Positions 43,159 to 54,906 of a stretch of DNA of 64,000 bases are shown one piece after another (position 1 is the first letter of the stretch; every line of letters begins with the position of its first letter). A program made the translations under genes and the position numbers. The notes beneath the pieces were generated by a model, which saw nothing but the letters and a program-made list of their open reading frames with translations, did not search any database and was not told the DNA's origin. The stretch comes from Thinopyrum elongatum. Taxonomy: Eukaryota > Streptophyta > Magnoliopsida > Poales > Poaceae. Location: the NCBI GenBank assembly GCA_011799875.1, contig CM022298.1:197460076-197524075 (forward strand), given 5' to 3'.

Positions 43159-44611
43159 TGATACGTCTCAAAAGTATATATAGTTTTCAATTATTTAATG
43201 CCATTATGTTTTCAATTTTGTATACTTTTTATAGCAATTTATATTTTTAAAGACTAACTTATTAATTTAGTGCCCAACGCCAGCTCCTTTTTTCTGCTTG
43301 TTTTTGGTTTCGCAGAAAAATTAATATCTACGAAGGTCAAAATACGTTGCAGATTTAACATGATTTTTTTGGGCAACAAGAAACACTAAAAACTTTTAGA
43401 GGAGTCGAGACGAGCCACGAGGGGCCCACATAGATAGGAGGCATGACCAGGGGTGGCCGCGCCCCTCGTCCATGTGGGGGCCACAGATACCGCCTTGACC
43501 AGATTCCACCGTCATGAATCCTTATAAATACCGAAATCATCCGTTGTACCTCGAGAAGAATTTTATTGCTGCCACAAGCCTTTGTTCCAAAGAGATCCCA
43601 TTTGGAGGGGGAATCCATTGCCGGAGGTCTCTTCATCAGCATTGCTACCTCCATGACCATGTGTGAGTAGTTCCTTTAGGACCTATGGTCCATAGTAGTA
43701 TCTAGATAGTTCTCTCTCTTTTGGATCTTCAATACCATGTTCTCGTTCTTGATCAAGATCTACTCGATGTAATCGGTGGTGTGTTTGTTGGGACATGTTG
43801 AATTGTCACTTTATGACCAAATTTTTCACTGCAATCAATTGGATCTATTTGGGTTTTCTTGATGCATAATTAAATAGCTTTGTATTTCTCTCGGATCTAT
43901 CTATCTTCTTTGTCCAAGTTCGATTGATTTATCTTCAGCAGGAGAAGTGCTTTGTAGTGGGTTCAATCATGCGGTGCTCCAACCCAGTGACAATAATAGC
44001 CAAGAAACATATTGTATTATTGCCACTAAGGATAAACCGATGGGGTTTTGTCATATTGATTGACTTTTTCCTGTCTACATTATGTCATTTTGCTTATTGC
44101 GATACTATATTCTCTCAAACTTAATGCCTTGAGATGCATGCTGGATAGCGATTTTGGGGTGGAGTATTAGTAGTAGATGCAGTTGGATTAATGGTCTACT
44201 TATCACAGGCATAATGCCTATATGAGATTATGCCATGAATGATCAGATTCATAAATATTGCAATCTTTTCAATTGCCGAGCACGGGCGTAATGCCTATAT
44301 GAGATTATGCCATGAATGATCAGAGTCATAAATATTGCAATGTTTTGAATTGCTCAACTGTAATTTGTTTACCATGCCATTCGCTTGTTTTCGAGAGAGA
44401 TGCCAGTAGTGAACCTATGGCCCCTGGGTCTATTCTCCCTCAATACTTTCTTCTACAATATTGCCTCTTCATTTTCCTCTTTCTATTTGACGTTTCACTT
44501 TACCACCACTATCTACCTCTATTTCCTTTTAGCCTTGTAACTAGCAAGACAAGGGGCTTGCCAACCCTCTTGCAACATTGGGTGCAAGTTTTTATCTTGT
44601 TTGTGTGCAGG
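43159..44611 (+). repeat. LTR fragment (Athila-type family), cut by CACTA element 2
   Basis: It starts TGATACGTCTCAAAAGTATA and has the same landmarks as the LTR at 34418 (TTAGTGCCCAACGCCAGCTC; TATAAATACC near 43524). It contains a 78-bp tandem duplication (GCCTATATGAGATTATGCC at about 44215 and 44293). It ends abruptly at the CACTACTAGGG terminus at 44612, and no second LTR is in view. Confidence 0.65.
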
Positions 44612-44870
44612 CACTACTAGGGAAAAGCCTAGCAGTAGCATGAGTCTAAGGTGTATCAGTAGCGCGGGGTCCCGCGCTACTGATACGACGCTACAGCTAA
44701 CTTGTAGCAGTAGCGCATGTTGAACAACGCTACTGCTATACATGCATAGCAGTAGCGGGCTTCTCCTAAACAAGCTGCTGCTAATAGCTGTAGTGCTTTA
44801 CCGTAAGCAGCGCTACCGCTAAGTGCATGCTGCTGCTAACTTCACTCCCCTCGCTACTGCTAGTTTTATT
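44612..44870. repeat. Left subterminal repeats of CACTA element 2
   Basis: Many direct and inverted copies of GTAGCAGTAGCG and its complement CGCTACTGCTA occur. This is a different sequence from element 1 but the same arrangement. Confidence 0.85.
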
Positions 44871-45457
44871 AGTTTCTGATTTTTTTTCTGCATATTTCTT
44901 TTGTATTTGTACAGACTTTATACAATAATCTCTAGTATATCATGCACATACAAATGTAATCATAGCATGCACATACAAATAGTCTCATCAAATCATGTCA
45001 TCATCATAATCATCATCCAACACAAAGTGGTCTCTCGTCATCATCTCGAAAATAGCGATACAAGTCTCGAATACTTGCAACTACATCGTCATCCATCTAA
45101 ACAATGATATACACGAGAAGAGCTATCACTATGAGTGAGAGCGGAACTATGCAGTACATGAGGCGGTGGTTATGAGTCCTCTCCCGCACTAGCATGAACC
45201 TCAAGTAACTAGCTTCTGCTTCTTATCTACTTTTGAAGCCTTTATGGCTGGCACCCGAGACCCGCTCCACTTGCGCCTGACACTCGGGCCACTCGTCGTA
45301 CACTCCCAGAACCTTCCCTTTGTACACGACATAGCACTTCTTCTTCGCCATCAAGGATCTAGGTACCTTTTAGAGATGCATCTTCATCAAGAGAATGTAC
45401 AATCATATGCAACAAAATATACTTGAGCAACACAAAAAAGAAAGGGTTAGCAAATAG

Positions 45458-45867
45458 CGGAAATCCAATTCGGTGCCCAGGCTCATCTGCTCCCGCTCAG
45501 AAAAAAATTCAAAACAAATACTAGCAAAATTCAAAAAAATCCAATTTTTTTGTGTGGTAGATAATTTGATGCGTGAGGTCCGCTCCAAATTTCAACTCAT
45601 TTGCACATTTGAGCGGCTCTCGGCAAAAAAGAAAAATCGGATCAAAATAGTGCATGAATAGTAAACTTTTTTATAGACCCTGAATTTGTCTTTTTTCCCG
45701 AGAGCTGCTCAGATTTCCAAATGAGTTGAAATTTGGAGCGAACGTCACGCATCAAATTATCAACAACACAAAAAAATTCGATTTTTTTGAATTTTTCTAG
45801 TATTTGTTTTGATTTTTTTTTCTGAGCGGGGGTGCAGATGAGCCCGGGAGCAGAAACTCCGCACTCC
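45458..45867. mobile_element. Mutator-like MITE, 410 bp, with 9-bp target duplication
   Basis: Two arms of about 170 bp (about 45473-45645 and 45690-45860) are inverted copies: CAGGCTCATCTGCTCCCGCT at the left matches the complement of the right end, and both arms carry AAATTTCAACTCATTTG. The exact 9-bp repeat AGCAAATAG is at 45449-45457 and 45868-45876. A 9-bp duplication and long inverted repeats are Mutator hallmarks. It lies inside CACTA element 2. Confidence 0.85.
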
Positions 45868-46103
45868 AGCAAATAGATGCAACATATAGTGAACATAGAT
45901 AATCAACGCAGTTTCATCGTACGCAAGCTAATTAACTATAGGTACGCTGGTCATCATACCCAAACTAACAAAGTAGCGTTACGCAAGTTCGGCAGGGACC
46001 ATTGACATCACAAAGTTTCATCGCTACAGAAAGTATACAAGTTGAACCGACACATATCATCATCATCAGCATCGTAAATCACTAGAAGTTCCATCCTTCC
46101 GTA

Positions 46104-47679
46104 TCATCGAGGATGCACCCTAGCTTCTTGAATGGGCACGGGTGCGGGTGGGGGTGTGGGCGCAGTTGCGTGAGCAGGTGATGGTGCGGTTGTGATGTTC
46201 ACCGAGTTGCTCCCGACGAAGCTGGGCATGGGGAAATCATCTACCATCTTGTCTGGATTTTCCTTCATCCAGTTGATGATAGCCGGGATCAAGTTAGTAG
46301 CGAAATCATTTTTGCAGGCATCTACAGCTGCAGCGACTGCCTGCTGGACCAACTCATTTTTCTCCTGAGCTGCTTTTTTCGCGTCCTCAGCTGCCTTTTT
46401 CTCGAACGCAAGCTTCTCCTTCTCGTTGATGTCGGCCTGACTGAACTTCTTTTTCTGCTTCTTGGCCTCCGGGCCCTCGTTGTAAAAGACCTTCCACGTG
46501 GCGCCGTCTCCGGTGCCGTGCACACGTCCATATTGCGGCCGCTGGTCCAAAGGGAGTCCCTTAAGTTCGTTCAAGGCCCGGTTGAGAGGGGTGTCCCACT
46601 TGGGCCTCATCGACGAAGACTCACTTTCGGCTGCAAGCTTGTGTTGCTTCTCCTACAGAAGGAACGTGAACTGTTTACGAATGTGTAGTCGACTTGATCA
46701 TAAGCTAAATGTAAGGTGGTAAAAGAATAATTACCAGTATTCTAATCAATTTCCTCGTGATCGGGTCCGTGTAAAAAACCTTCTTTTCCTTGTCCCACTT
46801 GTAGCGGGCCCTGATAAAGTCAAGCTCCAAGGGGGCGGTGAACTTCGCGAAGGGGTCTGGGAGACCTGCGGCTTCACATTTCGCGTCCTCCTTATCCCAT
46901 ATGGGCCTTTTGCCAAGGTAGCCATGGCTTCCGAGGCGTTGGTTCCCCGTGTTCCTTTGCTGAAGCGCCTTGAATTTCTGAGCCTTAGCCTTGGCGTCCT
47001 CGGTAGCGCAAGTGTCCTTGAACTTTTGGAACTCCTCTTCCGTAAGTGTCAAATTTTCCTCTAGAATCTTGGAGAGGGGTTCATCAGCCTCAATAACTCA
47101 TTTCACCCTCCCTTTCCAGGAGGCCAAATCATTGTTGAACATGCCCATGGCGTGATTGTTAATCTTTTTCATCTTTGGATCATCCCACGGGAATTCTATG
47201 CTGTCATCCCGGTCGGGGAACTGGAATCTCTTGTGCAACTTCGTTAGGAGCAACTACTTCAAATGTTCTTTACCCCTTAAGTCATCGTCGTTGATGTTCG
47301 CGGTTTCCCTTAGGATGCATCCGAGTTGGTTCCCGTAGCACTTGCGAGGTTCATCCGGCTCTAATGGCTCAAACTTGCCAGGGGCCATCTTTGTGATGAG
47401 CAGTCGTCCGATGCTGAGTTTGTTAGGTTTTCGTATCCTCTGCTTCTTCTACTTCTTGTCGTTGGCGGCTTCGGCGCCGGTACCTTCCCCGCCGGTCTCG
47501 GCGCCGCTATCGGTGCCGGTGCCATCGGTGTCGATGTCGGCGTCAGTACTATCACCGAGGCTGCCCTGCAAACCTTGACTGTGCTTAGCAGCCAAATAGT
47601 CGAGGTAGGTATGTTCACCCTCATAATCCATCTCGTCTGCATCGTGGTCAGAAGCCCCGGTTTCTTCGTTGTTTGACAT
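46104..47679 (-). pseudogene. CACTA element 2 second gene (TNPA-like, plant En/Spm family), inactivated
   Basis: The start ATG at 47677-47679 opens an acidic region (MSNNEETGASDHDADEMDYE). Then come GKFEPLEPDEPRKCYGNQLG, LRLHKRF-like sequence and the well-conserved block QRLGSHGYLGKRPIWDKEDA ... FIRARYKWDKEKKVFYTDP. An intron (donor near 46732, acceptor CTGTAG near 46653) precedes the last exon with MRPKWDTPLNRALNELKG, a Lys/Ala coiled coil and a Pro/Ala-rich tail. By analogy with TNPA it would bind the subterminal repeats. In-frame stops: TAG 47449-47451, TAG 47254-47256, TGA 47098-47100. Confidence 0.75.
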
Positions 47680-49000
47680 GTTTCCTACAATTAAGTCTCC
47701 TTGTTTAATTCTTAAACTATAATAAAATGAGAAATGACATAAAAAGGTCTATGGTTTGCCGGAATGCCGTTTCATTCCCGTCGCAGCAAATCCTGGCACT
47801 CGATATGCCTACTTTCTAGCACAAGTCATGCCAAAATTCACGGGAAATTTCAGCATGACCTTTGCTAAAAAGTGGACATATCAAGCGCCTGAAATTCACC
47901 GGAACGGAAATAAATCAAAATTCCGGCAAAACATAGGCCACTCGGATCATTTACCCTGCACATAACCATCATTTTCCAAATATCACATGTCCACTTCAAA
48001 TATAAGCTAGCTAGTTGGGGGTTGTTCCACCACGGCCCTGTTTGAATCACATGTCCACATATCACATGTCCAAATGACATGTCCACATATCATATAGGGT
48101 TCATATAGCAACAATAGCTTTAACTAAAAAAATCAAATAGCAACAATTCTGTTTTTTCTTTAAATACCAATAAAATTCCTAGAATAATATTTCTGTCCTA
48201 ATTTGATACCTAGCTAAATACCAATAAAAATTCCTTGAATAAAATTTCTGTCCTCATTTGATACCTAGCTAAATTCATATATATCAAAATAGCTACCTAG
48301 GGTTTATACCAAAACCTAGCTACCTAGGGTTCATACTAAATCCTAGGGTTCATACTAAAACCTAGGTTTCATACTAAAACCTAGGGTTCATAACTAAATT
48401 CATCACCACAAAAAAATAACTAAACGAACCTACTGCCCTCTTGCAAAGTATTCACCTAAGTAAATTAACCTAAGAACCTAATTAACCTACTGCCCTAACT
48501 GAAAACATAACCTAACTAACCTACTGCCCTAACTAAAAACATAACCTAAGAACCCTAGAAGCGGTGGGGGGCTTACAAAGGGTGCAGGGGCGTCGACGGC
48601 GGCGAGGTAGGCGCGACGACGACCGAGGTAGGGAGAGGAGGAGGTCGGAGCAGCGTCGGGGTCAGGGTCGGGCGGCCGAGGGAGGGGGCACGACGGCGAG
48701 GGAGGAGGCGCGCGGCGTCGGGGTCGGGGCCGGGCGACGGCGAGGGAGGTGGCGTGCGACGTCGGGGGCGGCGCTGGCGCTCGGGCGACGGCGGCGACGT
48801 CGGCTACACAGGGAGGAGTGGGGAGAGTGAGGAGTGGGGAATTGGCGAAAGGAGGGGAAGCCCGCGCTGGTTAACTCAAAATAGCGGTAGCGCGTTTTGC
48901 CAAACCGCGCTATAGCTAAGTTAGCTATAGCGCGGGTTAAAAAAGCGCGCTACCGCTATAGAAAGTAGCTATAGCGCGCTTCGTTAACAAGCACTACTGG
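47680..49000. other. Non-coding CACTA element 2 leader: CCTAGG-rich, GC-rich and GCTATAGC repeats
   Basis: In order: AT-rich DNA, repeated ACCTAGGGTTCATACTAAA (about 48295-48390), CCTAACTAACCTACTGCC repeats (about 48425-48550), a GC-rich tract (48560-48800), then repeats of AGCGGTAGCGCG and GCTATAGC (48880-48985). The order parallels element 1 upstream of its transposase. The frame across the GC tract is low-complexity Arg/Gly and not credible. Confidence 0.55.
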
Positions 49001-49479
49001 TATTGCTTTCATTTTTTTTTCTTTTCTTTTCCTGTTAGTTTCTTCTATTTTCTTTTCCTTTATTTTCTTTCCTTTTTCTTTTCTTTTCCTTTTTTTTTGA
49101 GAGCCGGAACGAAGGGAAGGTGATACAATGTATGTAACTAAGGCGATATATATCACATTATTTGACCCATAACGTTTAAGTGTGTATACAAAATAGGAAC
49201 ATATATATTACATCATTTGACCCATGCATAATGGTTAAGTGTGTACATAGAATAGGAACATATATATTACATCATTTGACCAATAACGGTTTCTCAGCAT
49301 TGACGTTTTCGTTTTTGAGTGAGCTTCTTTCCCTTCTTGTTCGTTGACGAATAATTGAGCCCCTCATTGTGACTTTTCCTTTTCCATGGAGTACGATCTT
49401 TCTTAGGTAATGTAGTATTGATTCTTATTTTGACGTATACTTCATCGTCATCGTCATATTCCCTCATCGGGTTGCCGTA
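49001..49479. other. Pyrimidine-rich tract and transposase 3' flank in CACTA element 2
   Basis: A (CTTTT)n-like run is at about 49008-49100. A ~70-bp near-repeat then occurs (GTGTRTACANARAATAGGAACATA at about 49180 and 49240, followed by TATATTACATCATTTGACC). On the minus strand the region next to 49480 still encodes the transposase tail beyond the TAG at 49480 (KKDRTPWKRKSHNEG). Confidence 0.6.
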
Positions 49480-51392
49480 CTAGTCATAATCTTCCTCGTT
49501 GGCGACTCCATCCATTCCAGTGATGTTCCTTTTGCCTCTCCTCACGACAACACGGCTGTGATTGCTCGGGTCAGTTATGAAGAAGCATTGTGTCACATGC
49601 TTAGCGTGTACCCATGGCTCTTTTTTTGTGATGGCGTTCATGGTAGCGCTCTTGGTGTCGGGTATAGTCATGGTAGTGAAATACCGGTTTTCTCTTTCGA
49701 CATTCTTATCCCATCTGACATGGAACATCATCGCGCTGTGCAGTCCAGAGTAGTCAAGCTCCCAGATCTCCTTGACCCTTCCGTAGAATCTCTCAGTTAC
49801 GCCGTTGTCGTCGGTCATGCATTCCATCATCACCCCTGAGTTCTGAAAATCACTATTCATATCTTTGGCCTCCGTGTAGAATGTGTATCCGTTGATATCG
49901 TATGCCTGATAGGTCGCGAGGTTGGCCGCGGGGCCATGTGCTAAGGCGTATATGAGCAATCCGTCCTTAGAGCCCTCTTCCAGGGGATTAGCAAGAATAT
50001 GCTCTTTGAACCAATGCAGGAAAGTGGTGTTGTGCTCTCTAGTAACTTCGGCGTCCGTCCTGCATAGCCCACAGTCACGATACTTCTTTGCGATGGTTTC
50101 TTTGTGCAGCGTCATGAAAGGATCTACCTCGTCTAGGTGATGTAGCACTACTAAGTTTGCTATGTCAAAGTCATTGCGTCGATCCGAGTAACCCACATGC
50201 AGTTCCCTGCGACCGTTGGAGTGACCTTCTCCTTCGAGCCTCCCAAGGTGCTTCTTAACGGGCAAACCAACACCGGGCCGGTCTCTGCCATATAGATAAT
50301 TCTCATAGAAAGAGATGCACTCTTGTGTCAGATAGCCCTGGATGATGCTTCCATCCGGATGGGACATGTTAGGAACGAATCCTTTGATGACCCCATTCAT
50401 CCTCTCGAATGACATCATGTTGTGCAGGAATGACGGCCCCAGGTCTATTATGTCGTCCACAATATGGACACACAGATGCACCATGACGTCAAAGAACGCG
50501 GGCGGGAAGTACATCTCAAGCTCATTTAGTATCACAACGATCTCTTCCTGTAGCCTTCGGAGCTGCTTCACACTAATCGACTTTTGAGAGATGACGTTGA
50601 AAAAGTTGCAGAGACCAATAAGCGTGTCACGGACGTGCTTGTCCATTATCCCTCTAAGGGCAACAGGTAGTATCTGCATCATCATCACATGACAGTCATG
50701 GGACTTCATCCTGTTGAACCTTTTCTTCTTCGTGTCTAGAAATCTGCTTATCTTCCCAGAGTAACTGGAAGTAACTTTGATTCCGGTAAGGCACTTGAAG
50801 AATTGATCGATCTCAGCCGGACTTAAGGTGAAGCAAGAAGAGGGGCAATAATCCTATTCCTTCACTTTTTTGCCCTTCTTCTCCCGCACCGCCGTCTCCT
50901 TCTCTGTCTCCTCTGACTTTTTCGGGGCAGCATGTGCAGATCTGCCCTGATATTCAAATCTTGCAAGTCTCTTCTTGCCTTCGGTCCATCCTTGGTCTTA
51001 TCCGGCATGTTCATCAGTGTCGCAAGCAAGCTCTCAAGGACATTCTTACAGATATGCATTTGATCAAGGCAATGAGGCTTGTCGAGTTTGTGCCAGTACT
51101 CCAAGTCCCAGAAAACAGACCTCGTCTTCCATACCTTCAGCAGCGGCTCCGACGCCTTTTTCATCGTCTTTCTCGGTGCGGGGCACTGTTCCTAGTTTTT
51201 CAACAGCTCATCAATTTCGGCGTCGCTCCGCTTACGTGGAGGTCCCCGATGCTCAGCCTCACCATTGAATAGATCTCCACGGTTTCTCCATGGGTCGTCC
51301 TTCTCGAGCCATCTTTGATGCCCCATGTACACGATTTTCCTAGACCCGCCTTCTTTCGTTGACGTTAGCTGCTGAGACGTCATATAATCCAT
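49480..51392 (-). pseudogene. CACTA element 2 transposase, C-terminal half (end of TNP2 core, DUF4218, DUF4216)
   Basis: From 51392 the frame gives KIVYMGHQRWLEKDDPWR and DLEYWHKLDKPHCLDQMHIC (TNP2 core), then SHDCHVMMMQILPVALRG, then DUF4218 (LEMYFPPAFFDVMVHLCVHI, SFERMNGVIKGFVPNMSHPD), then DUF4216 (YDINGYTFYTEAKDMNSDFQ, ELDYSGLHSAMMFHVRWDKN). The DUF4218-DUF4216 part (50709-49480) is a single 409-codon open frame. Breaks: TAG at 51192-51194, a frameshift near 50870-50930 and TAG at 49480-49482. It continues at 60499 beyond the copia insertion. Confidence 0.9.
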
Positions 51393-52989
51393 TGAAAGGA
51401 TCGAGAAGAGGTGTCTAGAGGGGGGGGGGGGTGATTAGACCCTCAACAAAAAAAGTAGCAGTTTTTAAGTTCTTCAAGTTAAGGTGGAGTTTTAGCACAA
51501 GTTTAAACATTCACAATACATTTCAAGCAAGCATGGCAAGAGTATATGAGCAGCGGAAAGTAAAGCATGCAACTTGCAAGAATGTAAAGGGATGGGATTG
51601 GAGTGTGCAAACGCAATTGGAGACACGGAGATTTTTGGCGTGGTTCCGATAGGTGGTGCTATCGTACATCCACGTTGGTGGAGACTTCAACCCACGAAGG
51701 GTAATAGTTGCGCGAGTCCACGGAGGGCTCCACCCATGAAGGGTCCACGAAGAAGCAACCTTGTCTATCCCACCATGGCCATCGCCCATGAAGGACTTGC
51801 CTCACTTGGGTAGATCTTCACGAAGTAGGCGATCTCCTTGCCCTTACAAACTCCTTGGTTCAACTCCACAATCTTGACGGAGGCTCCCAAGTGACACCTA
51901 ACCAATCTAGGAGACACCACTCTCCAAAAGGTAATAGATGGTGTGTTGATGATGAACTCCTTGCTCTTGTGCTTCAAATGATAGTATCCCCAACACTCAA
52001 CTCTCTCTCACAGATTTGGATATGGTGGAAAGATGATTTGAGTGGAAAGCAACTTGGGGAAGGCTAGAGATCAAGATTCTAGTGGTTGGATTGGAATGTC
52101 TTGGTCTCAACACATGAGTAGGTGGTTCTCTCTCAGAAAATGAGTAGTGGAAGTGTAGGCACGTTCTGATGGCTCTCTCACAAATGGAGAAGGGGGTGGA
52201 GGGGTATTTATAGCCTCCACACAAAATCTAACCGTTACACACAATTTACCAAACTCGGTGGGACCGAATAGTGAAACTCGGTCAGACCGATTCAGTTCAA
52301 AATGTGAACGTTAGGATTTTCGATGGGACCGACAAGGTCAACTCGGTGGGACCGATGTGCTAGGGTTAGGGTAAAACCTCATCTCGGTTTGACCGATTAC
52401 ACAAACTCGATGAGACCGATTTTAGTAATAAGCAAACAGAGAGTTGGCCAAGCAAACTCGGTGGGGCCGACTACCTATTTCGGTGAGACCGAAATAATTG
52501 CAGTAGGCAACAGAGAGTTTGCAAGCCCATCTCGGTGAGACCGAGATCCCATCGGTAAGACCGAACTGATTAGGGTTTCTGGCAGTGGCTATGTCAAGTG
52601 AACTCGGTGGCGCCGGATAGATCAAATCGGTGGGGCCGAGTTTGACTTTTGGTTTAGGACATATGTGGAAATGAGAAAGTGGTTGAGGGCTTTTGGAGCA
52701 TATCACTAAGCATTTATAGCAAGCAAGCCATTAAGAAACACCTCATCCCCTTTTAATAGTATTGGCTTTCCTATGGACTCAATGTGATCTTGGATCACTA
52801 AAAATGAAAATGTAGAGTCTTAAGCTTTTGCCAATATGTGTCCTTAGCATCTTGAAGGGGTTCCACATCCTCTTGTCCTGCCACTCCACTGTTGAACTCA
52901 TCTGAAATATACTAGATGAAAGTATTAGTCCAACAAGAGATATGTTGACATTAATTACCAAAATCACCCAGGGAGCACTTGTGCTTTCA
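51393..52989 (-). repeat. Copia LTR (3' LTR in element orientation)
   Basis: Length is 1597 bp. A G-run (12-13 G) lies near its left end and an array of short inverted repeats TCGGT-N-ACCGA at about 52256-52640. On the minus strand the purine-rich CAGGGGGAGATTGAAAG marks the polypurine tract just inside (52988-53002). Confidence 0.95.
52256..52640. repeat. Array of about 12 TCGGTnnnACCGA-type inverted repeats in the LTR
   Basis: Units such as CTCGGTGGGACCGA, CTCGGTCAGACCGA, TTCGGTGAGACCGA and ATCGGTAAGACCGA are spaced 20-60 bp apart. The same array is in the other LTR (59762-60152), and further units lie in the internal region (53932-54010). Confidence 0.9.
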
Positions 52990-54906
52990 ATCTCCCCCTG
53001 TTTGGTAATTGATGACAACATACATCAAAGCTTTTAGATAAAGATATGAAGTGTAACAAGTAAAGCTTTGGAAGAACATGCAACATGCATTGGCTCCCCC
53101 TACATGTATGCAATCATGTGAAGATAGAATATAATACCATGTGAGTGCATAAGCATGTCAGAGCAAGTAATGAGTTACATGTATCTTGGCTATATGCATC
53201 AGAGCAAATGATGTAAAGTGCAAAAAATGTACCTACATGTTCCTGAGTCCTTCTTGCAAACAATATTTACATCAGCAAGAGATCCTCATGCACATGAGTG
53301 TGATGCATATACTTACCTTGTGGTCTTGAGCTGACTTTGGAAGAGATGAACCTGAAACAGGGTTAGATAACACAGGAACATCTACTAAGCAGAGCAAGAA
53401 TAGGAAACCACAAGAGTACCAAGACTGGGATGACATGTAGTGAGTAAGTACTTAGTACTCTATTTGGATATTGACATGTCCCCAAGAGATAAAGATGTGC
53501 AATGAATTCCAAAGATTTTCTTCCCTTAGATATCTTACTCCCCCTGAATCTGATACTGGATAATGGGAGAAGGTAGGGTAACAGAAAATCAGAGCAAAGA
53601 AAGACAGAACAACATACTCAAAGAAACATCTACTAACATGTCTTTCCCCTCTTAAAGACATGTGGCTTCTCTCCTCTTTGAATTACCAGGCATCTGGGAT
53701 GGCTAAGAAGTCTCCCTTAGATATGGTTGATCTTTGATGTTCTCTCTCTCCCCCTTTGACATCAATTTCCAAGAAGGGATCTTCTGGAGCATGAGTCAAG
53801 TAGGTTTGATCCTTGAGTCACATTACAAAGCATTATGTAATTTCGGATGCTGGTAGAGGACAAGAATCATCGAGTGGATGCTGGAACAGATATGCAGGAT
53901 GCAAATGGCAAAACGTTTCTTTAGTAGTGAAATCGGTAACACCGAATCTTTTCAGTCGGTGACACCGAGTTGGTTCGGTCTAGCCGAGAAGAAAAGATCG
54001 GTGAGGCCGAGTTCAGCACAGAGAAAACTTTTGTCATCTCAGCTCACTAGGCAAATAAGATCTCACAAAGATTTTCAAGGAATTAACTGAAAGATTTGCA
54101 AAGAATTAGATGCAGGGAATGCAGAAAATAATCAGAGAAAAGAAAAGAAATCTAGATGAAGATTTTTTTTATTGTTTTATTTTTGAAAGGGGAATATGTA
54201 TGCAAGAAACAAATGCAAAAACACAGAAAAACGCAAGAGAGCTTCATCTAGAATTGGTCGGTGACAAAGTCACCTATGTTAGAGTATGTTGACTTAGGAG
54301 CCAAGTGAAGTCACTTGATCATAGGTCATACTCATCGTTTAAGCTCAAAATGGGGTTGCCATTTTTCGTTTAAGCATTTTGATGTATTCACATCTTGTTG
54401 AGTTGCTTTAACCCATGTCTTGGGGTAAAGCTTCTCTAAGATGGAATAACATACCTTGGGTGATGGTGTTGATCTTGATCATGTAGTTGAACTTGTGTTG
54501 GATGCTCAAGGTTGATGTAGTTCATCAAGAGTTGGGAGCACCACTTGTAGTTTGAGTTCACCTTCCTACATGGGTTAGTCTTGCAAGGAAGAGCACTTGT
54601 GTGTCCAAAATGACAATAATGAAACTTGATACCAAATGAAATTTGATATATTGTCAAAGGATATATTGAATGGATTCATGCTTCCTTGCCTTCAACCACC
54701 ATATTGTAGAGACTTGGCGATGTAGGGATTGCTTAGGATGTGAGTGAGTTGCAATCTCATAGGGTTGGGCTCATCCAAGTACCTACAAGGGTTAGATAAC
54801 ATGCAAGGGTACAAGTAGGTCCAAGATATATGATCATCTTCATAAGAGAAATATCAAGGATTAGTCATATAAAGGCTCATGCCTTGCATGCTTCCCGATG
54901 GAGTTT
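52990..54906. other. Copia internal non-coding region between pol and 3' LTR
   Basis: 1.9 kb with no credible ORF. SIRE-type elements may carry an envelope-like gene here; none is visible. It contains several TCGGT/ACCGA units (53932-54010). Confidence 0.7.

Noticed and set aside
45403..45896. Small frames with similar translations on both sides of the Mutator-like MITE
   Set aside because: Similarity is explained by the two inverted arms; no protein-coding constraint is evident.
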